Notes: generated by a model not told the origin, from the letters alone. 62,726 bases of DNA from an uncultured Muribaculaceae bacterium (GCA_910584905.1 CAJUCQ010000013.1:1-62726), one strand, 5' to 3'; shown: positions 51,451-60,237, counted from the first letter of the stretch. Numbers and translations: made by a program.

Positions 51451-53052
51451 TTATTTCACATATACCTTGCGCACGCTGTCGCCCTCGCGCACGATATAGA
51501 TGCCCGGAGTCGGGAAATCGACGCGCATGCCCTGAAGGTTGTAATACTCGCGAGTGCCTTCCGGAGCAGTCTCAACGGCGTGGATGGCGCTAACGTAGTC
51601 GCCGGTCAGACCTGCGGGCGAGTAGATGGCGTTGTTCTTGAGTTCGAGGTTGCCCGTCTGGGTTCCGCTGTTGTTGTTGAAGATTACCATCATTTTCTTG
51701 CCTGCGGTGTCCTCGACATCGACAACGACCTTATAGTAGCCGCTTGCGGCGTCGGTCGTGATTTCCTTGCCGGGCCATTTGCCGAGATATTTGACATCGC
51801 TGCCGGCCTCGTTGTCATCCCAGACGTAGGCGTACACTTTAGCCCAGCTGTTCGTATTCTGGAAGTAAGCCGCCCATGCGCCTTCGGGATCGGGTGTGGG
51901 CGTCGGGTCGGGCGTCGGGTCGGGCGTCGGATCGGGAGTCGGGTCGGGGTTGGGATTGGGCAGGGGATCGACGTTGCCCGTGCGCATCTTGCCCACCGAC
52001 GCAAGCTCATACGTGACCACGTCGATATCGTCCTTCTCGTGAGAGGTCGAATTGTCGGCGCTGTACGACTCGAACACATTGTCGACCATCGACGGGTCGA
52101 ACGGGCAGCAGTCGATGCCGCTCTCGCCGCGCGTGGCGATTACGCGAAGCCCCACGCCGTTGGCCTCAAGCCATTCGCGGCTGATGCCCAGCGCCGTGAA
52201 GGGGATGTTCATCTCGTAGAACGAGTCGTATTTCGTGTCGTGGGGTTTCAGGCTCGAAGGGTAGGGAGTCCCGAGCAGATTGTCGTAGCACTCGGCGTCG
52301 TAGATGCTTTCGAGGATTGAAGGGTCTGAGAGGAGATTGCCGCCGGCGTCATAGTCGGCGTACATCTTCTGACGCCACAGGTGCGAGGGCTGGAAGCCTT
52401 CTTTCATGGCATATTTGATGCCCAGTGCGCTGAAATTCTTGCAGCATGCGGGGTTGTCGTATTCGCTGTTGCCCTCGGCGTCGATTGCCGTGAACATCGA
52501 CGCACCGGCATTCACGCTGTAGCCCTGTCCGCTCATGATGAATAGATGGTCGACGTGGCTCGAAAGCTCTACGCCGCAATCGCTCTTGCCCCAGATAAAA
52601 CGGCCGTCCTTGACCTTGCCGTTCATTCCCGGCGACGTCGGGTCGACCGAAAGGGTCACAATCAGAGGCACATTGCCGATGCGGCCGCCGTCAGTGAGCG
52701 GGCCGTCGCCTTCGCGCGCCCATGTGTCGCCCGTGTTGCACATCTGCCATGCCACATAGAGGTTCTCGTCGTCCCACGCCGCATAGATGGCGTAGAGGTC
52801 CAGCACGCTGTTTTCATGCGACCCTTTGAAGGCCGTGGCTATGTCGTTGGCGCCGCAGGTGGCAACAATCATGTCCTCGCTCCAGTCGCTGAAATCGCCG
52901 TCGATGGTGATTTTGGCGGCCTTGCCCACGGATTCGCCCGCGTTGGTCGAATAAAATGCTCGTGTTTCGATAAGGCGTTCACCCTCTTGGGCAAACATGC
53001 CGAGTGGTAGGGCCAGTGCGGCTCCGACTACCAGCGGTTTGATGGTTTTCAT
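51451..53052 (-). CDS. Secreted CBM26-type carbohydrate-binding protein
   Basis: The 533-residue protein has a signal peptide (about 1-22). An N-terminal CBM9-like/DOMON-like domain (ITIDGDFSDWSED; YAAWDDENLYVAWQ, about 43-350) is joined by a DPTP-repeat linker to a starch-binding CBM26-like module. The module contains AYFQNTNSWAKVYAYVWDD, KWPGKEI and VIFNNNSGTQTG. A sorting-type C-terminal tail (YYNLQGMRVDFPTPGIYIV) ends the protein. No catalytic domain is seen, so it may hold starch or glycans at the surface. ATG 53052 was chosen because a consensus promoter lies just upstream. Confidence 0.8.
   Translation of the reverse strand: MKTIKPLVVGAALALPLGMFAQEGERLIETRAFYSTNAGESVGKAAKITIDGDFSDWSEDMIVATCGANDIATAFKGSHENSVLDLYAIYAAWDDENLYVAWQMCNTGDTWAREGDGPLTDGGRIGNVPLIVTLSVDPTSPGMNGKVKDGRFIWGKSDCGVELSSHVDHLFIMSGQGYSVNAGASMFTAIDAEGNSEYDNPACCKNFSALGIKYAMKEGFQPSHLWRQKMYADYDAGGNLLSDPSILESIYDAECYDNLLGTPYPSSLKPHDTKYDSFYEMNIPFTALGISREWLEANGVGLRVIATRGESGIDCCPFDPSMVDNVFESYSADNSTSHEKDDIDVVTYELASVGKMRTGNVDPLPNPNPDPTPDPTPDPTPDPTPTPDPEGAWAAYFQNTNSWAKVYAYVWDDNEAGSDVKYLGKWPGKEITTDAASGYYKVVVDVEDTAGKKMMVIFNNNSGTQTGNLELKNNAIYSPAGLTGDYVSAIHAVETAPEGTREYYNLQGMRVDFPTPGIYIVREGDSVRKVYVK
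51893..51965 (-). repeat. 12-bp tandem repeat encoding a DPTP linker
   Basis: About five imperfect 12-bp units (GTCGGGTCGGGC-like on the + strand) encode repeated Asp-Pro-Thr-Pro in the CBM26 protein. Such repeats change copy number by slippage, which would alter linker length without breaking frame. Confidence 0.75.
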
Positions 53053-53088
53053 GATACAAAAAATGTGAGTAAAGTATGATATATGCCG

Positions 53089-53120
53089 CAAAGATAATAA
53101 AAGATTCGAAAAAATACAAA
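53089..53120 (-). promoter_or_regulatory. Promoter of the CBM26 protein gene
   Basis: On the minus strand TTTG (53117-53120), a 20-bp spacer and TATCTTTG (53089-53096) match the consensus. The predicted leader is about 32 nt. Confidence 0.7.
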
Positions 53121-53207
53121 AACATTCTTTCCGCCCCGTCATCGCAATCCGGAAGTAAGCGCGAACGCGCGGATATATCCGGCATGAGCAAAAAAAATAT
53201 AATTTTA

Positions 53208-53239
53208 TTTGCATTTTCAAAATTTATTCGATATTTTTA
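53208..53239 (+). promoter_or_regulatory. Promoter of the peptide/serpin operon
   Basis: TTTG (53208-53211), a 20-bp spacer and TATTTTTA (53232-53239) differ from the consensus only in the last base. It is divergent from the CBM26 promoter in a 267-bp gap. A GTCAAC pair 13 bp apart lies at about 53283-53301. Confidence 0.5.
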
Positions 53240-53319
53240 CAAAAAGACATCGATTCATACGTAAAACGAGAAAATTTCCACAGTCAACATCTATTGTCAA
53301 CCCTTAAACAACTACACGC

Positions 53320-53508
53320 ATGAAGAAACACCTGTTACTTCTATTGGCGCTTCTCTTCTTGTGTCCCGTACAGGAAGCGATGGCGCAGATGTTGCTGAAC
53401 TACGCAACATCCACCTCCCTGTTCTCATCCGAGCCCCCAATCCCCACTCGCGATGTAGAAATCCTCTCAGACGGAAATACAGTTGATTCAAAACACTTTT
53501 TAAAATAG
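53320..53508 (+). CDS. Small secreted peptide of unknown function
   Basis: The 62-residue protein starts with a strong signal peptide (MKKHLLLLLALLFLCPVQEA, cut near residue 22), leaving a mature peptide of about 40 residues. It has no cysteine in the mature part and no family I recognise. It lies 8 nt before the serpin gene and shares its promoter. It could be a real small partner or the remnant of a longer gene. The good start and promoter support a real gene. Confidence 0.5.
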   Translation: MKKHLLLLLALLFLCPVQEAMAQMLLNYATSTSLFSSEPPIPTRDVEILSDGNTVDSKHFLK

Positions 53509-53516
53509 ACAGCATT

Positions 53517-54929
53517 ATGAATATTGAATTTATGAAGAACATCCTTCGGTGGATTTGCGGGGTGGCTGTTGTGGCTGTGTTGGCTGTTGGTGCATCATGC
53601 TCGGAAGATAGTCCTGAACCCGCCCCGGAGCCTGATACGCCCGAAGCTCCCGAGACGCCCGGTGAGCCTCAGGAGCCGGTGGTGACGCCCGTAGGTAAAA
53701 GCAGAAATATCGATCTTGACGCGCAGCAGCAGGCTTTTGTCGATGCTACGATAGCCACATCGTTCAGAATGTTTACGCTCCTGAACAGTCAGGACCGTGC
53801 ATTGGGCGAAGAATCCCCGGGTGCGGTAAACACCGAGGCGCCCTCGGACAATATCGTGTTTTCGCCTCTCGGCGTGTCATACGCCGCTATGGCTCTTGCC
53901 AACGGAGCATCGGGCGAGTCGTAGAGTCAGATTTTGTCGGCGCTCGGCTTCGAGGGGCGCTCCATCGACGAGGTTAACGGCTTTTTCCGCTTTTTAAGCG
54001 ACGAGCTGTCGTCGCTCGACCCGACGTCGGAATTTCGGATTTCCAATTCGGTGTGGATTGGCAGCCACTTCAAGGATTGCGTCAAGCCCGATTACATAGC
54101 CACAATGAAGAGTTTCTACGATGCGCCGACAAGCTTTGTGAGAAGTTTCCGCTCGGATGCCGGCGGCGCTCTCATCAATGAATGGGGGCGCGAGGTAAGC
54201 AACGGATTTCTTGACCGCTTCTTCCTCTTCGGTGGTGACGAGACGCTGATGGCTCTTGCCAACATACCCTACTTCAAAAGCGGATGGGCATGGCCCTTTG
54301 ACATTGAAAAAACGGCTGATGCTGCTTTTTACAATGAAGATGGCTCGGAGTCAACGGTTAAGATGATGTCGGGGTGTAATGACGTTATTATATATAAAAA
54401 GTTAAGCAACGAAGATTATCTTGCCCTTCGTCTACCCTACGGCAACGAGGCTTTTGTTATGACGATATTCTATCCGCGAGTTGAAATAGACCGTTGCATT
54501 GAAGCAATAGAGAGGGATAAAGAATATCTGACATGGTTGGCTATGGATGAACGCATGCCTGTAGCTCATCACTATGTGCGTATGCCTAAATTTGACGTGA
54601 CATACAGTTCGCAGATGGTCAAGGGTATAATGCATGGCCTCGGCGCAACCGATGCGTTCGACCAAGACAAAGCCGACCTCTCGGGGATGTTCGATTTGGG
54701 GCGGATGGCAGGTCTTTATGCCAATCCCTATGGCAGATTGCTGGTTCAGTCATGTCGCATCGCCGTGGATGAGAAGAAAACGGAGGCCGCTTCGGGGACT
54801 TACCTTCTCGGGCACTCCGGGGTGCGGGAAGACCCGTATGAAATCGTATTTGATCACCCGTTTATCTTTATCATCAGCGAGCGAAGCACGGGCCTGCCCC
54901 TGTTCATGGGACGGATAACCAAACTATAA
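53517..54929 (+). pseudogene. Lipoprotein serpin interrupted by one in-frame TAG
   Basis: The reading frame codes a bacterial serpin: lipoprotein signal (AVGASC, Cys28), an acidic Pro-rich linker, then serpin core motifs (NIVFSPLGVSYAAMALANGA; FRISNSVWIG; MALANIPYFKSGW; FDHPFIFIISE; LFMGRITKL). Codon 136 (53922-53924) is TAG in the stretch GES-stop-SQILSALGF. The frame continues without other lesions to 54929, and CAG to TAG would explain it. No nearby start could give a working inhibitor. TAG is a normal stop elsewhere in the window (for example 57006-57008), so genome-wide recoding is unlikely. Sequencing error, new nonsense mutation or readthrough are possible. Confidence 0.8.
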
Positions 54930-54936
54930 TTTAAAC

Positions 54937-54976
54937 ATATAGCCGCGAATGCAATTAACTGTATTCGCGGCTATAT
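54937..54976. terminator. Bidirectional terminator between serpin and DUF4919 genes
   Basis: A 14-bp stem (ATATAGCCGCGAAT 54937-54950, ATTCGCGGCTATAT 54963-54976), extended by three more pairs and closed by a 6-nt loop, lies between convergent genes and is followed by TTGTTTGTTTGC. Confidence 0.85.
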
Positions 54977-55005
54977 TGTTTGTTTGCTGTGTCGGCGAAC
55001 TTTGA

Positions 55006-55731
55006 TTATTTGGCTTCCTTGGGGTGCTTCAGGAAATACTGATGCAGGAGTTCGCGGATATCAAAATAGTGGTCCGACGCCTTGCCGCCGTTCTTCGACG
55101 CCTGAATCACATCGAAGCCCGACGCATCGAAGCGGCTCTCGGTAGCCGTCATGCCCGAAAGATTCAGCACGTCGTACTCATGTTGCGGATACACCACTAT
55201 CCACGCGTTATCTTTGTCGGCGCCCGTTCCCGACGCCGCTATCACAAGCAATAGATGGTTCAGCTTATATTGCCATATCCGCGCGAGGTCGTATTTCCCG
55301 TTTTGTTCGTAGACGTAGATGCGGTTGGTGAGCTGGCGAAGGTCCACGGGATTGTTTTCTATCACCTGCATCGCGTAATCGAGCATCTTCTGCCTGTCGG
55401 CGCGCGTGCGTTTCTCTTTGGCGTAGATAGGCTGAAGTTCCTCCAGCAGACGGGGATTTACCGCCGGACGATAAGGGTCATAGTCCTCCTGAAATAGAGT
55501 TCCGTAATAAAATGCCTGAAACTCCTCGGTGGTCATCGTCGTGTCGTTGCGGAGAAATTCAGCAAGCAGGCGCCCGTAATAGAGCTTCGACTTGGGGTCG
55601 GTGCTCTCGCGCGCTATTTTTTCAAGGTCAGGCTTCCCCGGACCGCTATGCGTGTCGGCCGCGTGGGTGCTGAAGGCGAAAATACTTAAAAACGAAAGTG
55701 CGAATACGATTGTAAGATTGCGGATATTCAT
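55006..55731 (-). CDS. DUF4919-type secreted protein
   Basis: The 241-residue protein has a signal peptide (about 1-24) and helical, TPR-like content: SKLYYGRLLAEFLRND, EEFQAFYYGTLFQEDYDPY, NPVDLRQLTNRIYVYEQNG. A late conserved segment ends in DHYFDIRELLHQYF. This matches the DUF4919 family common in Bacteroidales, whose function is unknown. It follows a small membrane-protein gene by 21 nt and probably shares its promoter. Confidence 0.7.
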   Translation of the reverse strand: MNIRNLTIVFALSFLSIFAFSTHAADTHSGPGKPDLEKIARESTDPKSKLYYGRLLAEFLRNDTTMTTEEFQAFYYGTLFQEDYDPYRPAVNPRLLEELQPIYAKEKRTRADRQKMLDYAMQVIENNPVDLRQLTNRIYVYEQNGKYDLARIWQYKLNHLLLVIAASGTGADKDNAWIVVYPQHEYDVLNLSGMTATESRFDASGFDVIQASKNGGKASDHYFDIRELLHQYFLKHPKEAK

Positions 55732-55752
55732 TGTTTGGAGAGATTGGATTTG

Positions 55753-56244
55753 TTAAAACAGCACCGCCGACGCCGACACGCCGCACATCCCTGCGATGAC
55801 AACTGCCGGAAGACCTGCCGCGCAAACATAGTCGACAAACACGCGCCGGTCGGTGCGGGCAGCGCTCCCCGATGGTGTCCGGCTGTAGGCAAATGCCCCG
55901 AGCACTGCGCCGAGCGCCGAGCCCATGATAATCGATGCCGCGCTGTGTGTGGCCGCGAAACCGAGAAGCCCGCCGACTATTGCGCCTGCGGATACATATG
56001 CCCGCGCGGCTCCCGTCAGAAGCGGATTGCCGCTGTTGAGAAGCGAAAGACCAAGCACTATCACCGTGGCTACGCCCCAAAACAAAAGGCTGTCGTGCGA
56101 CACCTCAATCGCACCACCGGCTCCGCAGAAGCAGGCGCAGACGATAGAGGCATAGGCGCTGAGAGCCGTGGGCACAACTTTGAAAAAGACAAGCAAAAGG
56201 CTCGCGGCGGCAAGCACGAGGGCGATGACTGATAGTAGGTCCAT
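55753..56244 (-). CDS. Small polytopic membrane protein of unknown function
   Basis: The 163-residue protein has about five hydrophobic helices and glycine-rich turns (VSAGAIVGGLLGF; SALGAVLGAF), loosely like DUF456-type proteins; the family call is not secure. ATG 56244 was chosen because a TAATTTTG promoter box ends 5 nt before it; a longer frame upstream would read through that promoter. It is probably co-transcribed with the DUF4919 gene. Confidence 0.6.
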   Translation of the reverse strand: MDLLSVIALVLAAASLLLVFFKVVPTALSAYASIVCACFCGAGGAIEVSHDSLLFWGVATVIVLGLSLLNSGNPLLTGAARAYVSAGAIVGGLLGFAATHSAASIIMGSALGAVLGAFAYSRTPSGSAARTDRRVFVDYVCAAGLPAVVIAGMCGVSASAVLF

Positions 56245-56249
56245 AGATA

Positions 56250-56257
56250 CAAAATTA
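56250..56257 (-). promoter_or_regulatory. -7 box of the membrane protein/DUF4919 pair
   Basis: TAATTTTG on the minus strand fits the consensus, with a partial -33 (TTCG) 18 bp upstream. Only 5 nt separate it from the ATG, so the message would be nearly leaderless. Confidence 0.5.
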
Positions 56258-56501
56258 ATCAAAAAATCCGCCATACGAATGTAAATATCCATTTTTTCGC
56301 AAGAATTTACATTATTTAGGCAACGCATCGTCTTCTCCGTTGAATCGTCGGGGAGTCGTGCATCGGAGCGCCGGACTGCAGTGCTTTCCTCCGGCTTCGG
56401 GGTGCGTCGGCCTTCGGAATCAAGGGCTTGCAGTCCGTTGTATACAAAAAGAAGAATTCGGGGACGGCATTATGAGTTTTTTTTCGTTATTTTGCGGAGT
56501 C

Positions 56502-57008
56502 ATGTCTAAAAACGCATTGAAAAAGGAGCTCGCCCTCATGACCGACGAGCAGCTCCGGCAACTTATCCTCGAAGCTTACAACGCCCGCAAGGAAATCAGG
56601 GCATATCTCGAATATTTCCTTGCCCCTGACCCGAAGAAGCTCTACGAAAAAACGAAGTCCGCGCTCGACAAGGAATGCCGTCGCGGACGTCGCGGTGTGT
56701 GCAGGGCGAGGATTTCGGTTATCCGCGCCCTTATCGCGGATTTTGAGTCGTATGCTCCCGGCGACGAATATGTGCGTCGCCTCCTGTTTGATGCCGTCGC
56801 GATGCTGCTTGAAGCCTCGCGCTCGGGGCGAATGTCCGACACGCTGTGCCGCGGATTCTGCCGCCTTGTCAGGGACTTCGTGGCCCTTGCCGACAGCGCC
56901 GGCGAGCTCTCGGGGGCGCTTGTCAGCCTCGAATCGCTCGTGAAATCGAAAACCGGCTCACCGGCTTTCAGAGACCTTGTCGGCAAAGCTCTCGCAGGCG
57001 AGAAGTAG
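56502..57008 (+). CDS. DUF6155-type protein
   Basis: The 168-residue cytoplasmic helical protein starts MSKNALKKELALMTDEQLRQ. Then come LEYFLAPDPKKLYEKTKSAL and a charged C-terminal half. The pattern matches DUF6155-family proteins of unknown role. An in-frame ATG at 56472 would add ten hydrophobic residues but covers the candidate -7 string (GTTATTTTGCGG, 56486-56497), so the later ATG is preferred. Confidence 0.65.
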   Translation: MSKNALKKELALMTDEQLRQLILEAYNARKEIRAYLEYFLAPDPKKLYEKTKSALDKECRRGRRGVCRARISVIRALIADFESYAPGDEYVRRLLFDAVAMLLEASRSGRMSDTLCRGFCRLVRDFVALADSAGELSGALVSLESLVKSKTGSPAFRDLVGKALAGEK

Positions 57009-57019
57009 CTAAGAGCCGC

Positions 57020-57871
57020 CTAATCCTGCGAGGGAAGCGGCATGTTGGCCAGCCGGTCGCGCACGGCCTGAAGCTTGCGCTCAAGCTTTTCCCGCTGTAC
57101 AGCCGCCGCCCGGCGCGCCAGCTGTGCCTCGGAATATTCGACGCATAGCAGCGTCATATCCCTCAGTGCCGGACTTATGCTGAAATCAACTTTGCCCTTC
57201 GCGCCGTTGAAGCTCCCCTTCAGGCCCTTCGCCTCATGAGCCGCAAGCCATGTGCCGAGACCCGCACACTCCTCGGGCGAAAGACTCGCTATTTCCGAAC
57301 CCTCGACGGTCAGCACGCGTGCCGGGCTTATCGGCGTCGAGGTCCATGTGTCGCTCCCCGAGGTGATGCTCACCGTCGTCAGCCCCGTGACGCGCCCGTT
57401 GATATTGGCGGTGAGATAAAAATAACCCTCCGTGTCGACTCTCGGCTGAATTCCCGTGGCGCTCACGGCATTTGCGGCCTTAAGCCCTTTCGGCAGATAG
57501 TAGCCGTCAAGCCCCTCGGCCGCCGGGACTGTGTATTCAAACAGCGCCTTGAGGCTGTCGCACGCAATCGTGGCCCTCGCAAGCTCCGGCTCCACGGCCT
57601 CGATGCTGTCCTTGACCAAAGCCTCCGTGGCAAGAGCCCTGAGCCGCAGGCCCGCCCGGCGCAGGTCGGTGAAGCCGCGGTAGCGCGCGTCGAGCGAATT
57701 GATTGAATCAATAGCCCCGGAATAATCCTTGAGGTCGTAAAGCGCCTCGGCTTGCCCGAGAAGCTCGGCGGCGGCGCGCTCCTCCGCGCCCGGGCCGCAG
57801 GAGGCGAGTGCCGCCGCTGCGAGGACGGCAAGGGCCGGAATGCGGAATTTTTTACTTGCTGCGTTGAACAT
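57020..57871 (-). CDS. Hypothetical lipoprotein
   Basis: The 283-residue protein has a lipoprotein signal (AALASC, Cys25) and a TPR-like helical repeat (AEALYDLKDYSGAIDSINSLDARY, about 41-64). A central beta-rich part follows (YFYLTANINGRVTG), then a basic coiled-coil end (RRAAAVQREKLERKLQAVRDRL). No catalytic family is recognised. The ATG lies inside the last codons of the relA gene (20-bp overlap), so its translation is tied to relA. Confidence 0.65.
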   Translation of the reverse strand: MFNAASKKFRIPALAVLAAAALASCGPGAEERAAAELLGQAEALYDLKDYSGAIDSINSLDARYRGFTDLRRAGLRLRALATEALVKDSIEAVEPELARATIACDSLKALFEYTVPAAEGLDGYYLPKGLKAANAVSATGIQPRVDTEGYFYLTANINGRVTGLTTVSITSGSDTWTSTPISPARVLTVEGSEIASLSPEECAGLGTWLAAHEAKGLKGSFNGAKGKVDFSISPALRDMTLLCVEYSEAQLARRAAAVQREKLERKLQAVRDRLANMPLPSQD

Positions 57872-60086
57872 CTTTTACTCCTTTTACGGTTTTTATTTTC
57901 TTTATCAGTGAATTGAGCGACGACGTGTCCGATACGCCCACCACGAGGATGCCCTGAAAGAGACCGTCGTCGGAGTCGATGGAAATGGTGCGCAGGCTCA
58001 CATTCTTTTCTTTCGAGATTATCGAGGTGATGTTGGTGACGATGCCGAGGTCGTCTTTGCCCACAACCCTCAGCGTGGCCGCGAACTGCGACCCTATTTT
58101 GCCGCTCCAGCGCGTGGGCACAAGCCTGTACGGATAGCGCTCGCGGATATGCGCCGCGTTCGGGCAATCCGAACGATGGATTTTGATTACCCCCTCGGCC
58201 GATACAAACCCGAAGACCTCGTCGCCGTAGATGGGATTGCAACAGCGGGCCATGCGGTAGCTCATCCCCTTGATGCCTTCGCCGATGACGAGCACATCCT
58301 GCCCCGAGCCGTCTTTGCCCTCGGCCGCCGCCGTCGCGCTGTCGGGCGCGCTGAAATTCTGCAAGGTGAACTCGCTGGCCGACACCCTTTCTGCCTCCTG
58401 AGGCTTCTCGCCCGAGCCTGTGTAGGCGTCAATGACGGAGGTGATGTCGATGTCGCCGCGGCCGAGAGCGCTGAAAAACTCGATTGAGTTCTTGTGGCCC
58501 ATCCGTGTGAGTGTCCGCGACATCGTGGCCTCGTCAAACTCGATTTTGCGGTTCTTAAGCCGCCGCAACAGCATCTCCTTGCCTATATCCGCGCTCTTGG
58601 CCTCGGCCTCCTTGAGAAGAGCGCGGATTTTGTTGCGCGCCTTGGAGGTGACGACGATGTTGAGCCAGTCGTGGCTCGGCTCCTGCTGCGACGAGGTGAA
58701 TATCTCCACCGTGTCGCCCGACGTCAGCCGGTAGTTCAGCTTGCGGTTCTTGCCGTTGACGCGGCCGCCGACGCATTGCGAACCCACTTTCGTGTGGATA
58801 TTGAACGCGAAATCCAGAAGCGACGCCCCCTGCGGAAGCTTGTAAAGGTCGCCTTTCGGCGTGAACACGAACACCTCCCGCGAATAGACGTCCATCTTCA
58901 CATTCTTGATAAGTTCCATCGGGCCGGTCTCGGCCGTCTCGAGAATGTCGCGGATATTCGTCATCCATGCGTCGAGATTGCTCTCGCTCTTGATGCCCTT
59001 GTATTTCCAGTGGGCCGCGAGGCCCTTTTCGGCAATCTCGTCCATGCGCTTGGTGCGGATCTGCACCTCAACCCAGCGCGAGTCAGGCCCGTAGACGGTG
59101 ATGTGGAGGCTCTCGTAGCCGTTGCTCTTGGGGATGCTTATCCAGTCCTTGAGCCTGTCGGGGTTGGGGAGATACATGTCCGTCACGATGGAGTAGACGA
59201 GCCAGCAGGCGCTCTTCTCGCGGTCGCGGGGCACGTCAAGCACAATGCGGATGGCAAAAAGGTCGAAAATCTCCTCCACCGAGTTGTGCTGTTTCTTGAC
59301 CTTGTTCCATATCGACGATATGCTCTTTGTCCGCCCCTTGATTTCGAAGTCGAGCCCTTCGGCTTGGAGGCGCTTGCGGATGGGGGCGATAAACGCCTCG
59401 ATGTATTTGTCGCGCTTGGCCTTGGTCTCGTTCAGCTGGCGCGCTATCGTCGAGAATATCTCGCGGTTGCCATATTTGAGCGCCATGTCCTCAAGCTGGC
59501 TCTTGATGCCGTAAAGGCCGAGGCGGTGGGCGAGGGGCGCATAAAGGTAGTTTGCCTCATGGGCAAGCTCTTTTACGGCCTTTTCGTCGGGGTGGTGGTT
59601 GACGGCGCGCATCAGCACGAGGCGGTCGACAATCATCAGGATTATCACCCTGATATCCTCGGCGAAAGTGAGCAAAAGTTTGCGGAAATTGTCGCTCTGC
59701 ACCGTCGCTGCGTGGGCGTAAATCGAACTTACTTTGCGCAGGCCGCTGACGAGCCGGGCCACGTCGTCGCCCCAGCGGGCCGATAGCGACGCGGCCTCGG
59801 GGGCTTCATTTCCGGCATATATCGGAGCCACGAGCAGGGCTGTCACCATAGCGCTGTCGGGCGAAAGGGCTGTGCAAAGCTCCGTGGCCGTGCGCAGGGC
59901 CAGAAGCACGGGGTTGATGCCGAAGCGCGAGGGGCGGAGTCTTCCCGAGGCGGCCGCCTCCGACAGCTCTTGGCGCAGGCGGCCGATGTCCTCGCGGCTC
60001 AGTTTCCCGTAAAAGCGGCGCACGAGCCCCCGGGCGAGGGCTGAAACCTCGGGAAGCTCCGACGGAGTGAAGAATTCATTTTGCAT
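57852..60086 (-). CDS. relA: RelA-type (p)ppGpp synthetase with degenerate hydrolase domain
   Basis: The 744-residue protein has the long RelA/SpoT layout: N-terminal HD-like domain (1-190), synthetase domain (about 200-360, GRTKSISSIWNKVKKQ; GYESLHITV; VEVQIRTKRMDEIAEKGLAAHWKYK), TGS (VFTPKGDLYKLPQGASLLDFAF), a zinc-finger-like CCNPIYGDEVFG region and a C-terminal ACT. The HDxxED hydrolase motif is missing: residues 83-97 read ALLVAPIYAGNEAPE. It should make but not degrade ppGpp, so a SpoT-type hydrolase is needed elsewhere. ATG 60086 was chosen because an upstream TTG at 60107 falls in the promoter. Confidence 0.9.
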   Translation of the reverse strand: MQNEFFTPSELPEVSALARGLVRRFYGKLSREDIGRLRQELSEAAASGRLRPSRFGINPVLLALRTATELCTALSPDSAMVTALLVAPIYAGNEAPEAASLSARWGDDVARLVSGLRKVSSIYAHAATVQSDNFRKLLLTFAEDIRVIILMIVDRLVLMRAVNHHPDEKAVKELAHEANYLYAPLAHRLGLYGIKSQLEDMALKYGNREIFSTIARQLNETKAKRDKYIEAFIAPIRKRLQAEGLDFEIKGRTKSISSIWNKVKKQHNSVEEIFDLFAIRIVLDVPRDREKSACWLVYSIVTDMYLPNPDRLKDWISIPKSNGYESLHITVYGPDSRWVEVQIRTKRMDEIAEKGLAAHWKYKGIKSESNLDAWMTNIRDILETAETGPMELIKNVKMDVYSREVFVFTPKGDLYKLPQGASLLDFAFNIHTKVGSQCVGGRVNGKNRKLNYRLTSGDTVEIFTSSQQEPSHDWLNIVVTSKARNKIRALLKEAEAKSADIGKEMLLRRLKNRKIEFDEATMSRTLTRMGHKNSIEFFSALGRGDIDITSVIDAYTGSGEKPQEAERVSASEFTLQNFSAPDSATAAAEGKDGSGQDVLVIGEGIKGMSYRMARCCNPIYGDEVFGFVSAEGVIKIHRSDCPNAAHIRERYPYRLVPTRWSGKIGSQFAATLRVVGKDDLGIVTNITSIISKEKNVSLRTISIDSDDGLFQGILVVGVSDTSSLNSLIKKIKTVKGVKDVQRSK

Positions 60087-60104
60087 AGGTTGTCTTTTGG
60101 AGGG

Positions 60105-60135
60105 CAAATATACGCAATTTTCGCCTCAGTCCAAA
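60105..60135 (-). promoter_or_regulatory. relA promoter
   Basis: On the minus strand TTTG (60132-60135), a 19-bp spacer and TATATTTG (60105-60112) match the Bacteroidales consensus exactly. The leader to ATG 60086 is about 15 nt. This decides the start codon. Confidence 0.75.
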
Positions 60136-60199
60136 CCTCAGATGTTTAAAAATTGACAATTAACCTTTGCGCGACGGATTTGCGCGACGGAAATAAAAA

Positions 60200-60237
60200 G
60201 CGGCATCCGCCTCTCGCGCCGGAGAGTCGGATGCCGC
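60200..60237 (-). terminator. Terminator of the surface-glycan gene cluster
   Basis: A 10-bp stem (GCGGCATCCG 60200-60209, CGGATGCCGC 60228-60237) with an inner CTCTC/GAGAG stem is followed on the minus strand by TTTTTATTT. It starts 24 nt after the PglD-like stop. Confidence 0.88.

Noticed and set aside
53922..53924. Genome-wide recoding of TAG to glutamine
   Set aside because: TAG ends the DUF6155 gene at 57006-57008 at a natural C-terminus, so TAG works as a stop here.
53934..54929. A separate serpin gene starting at a TTG at 53934
   Set aside because: It starts in the middle of the serpin fold, in frame with the upstream part and only 9 nt after the TAG; one interrupted gene explains both pieces better.
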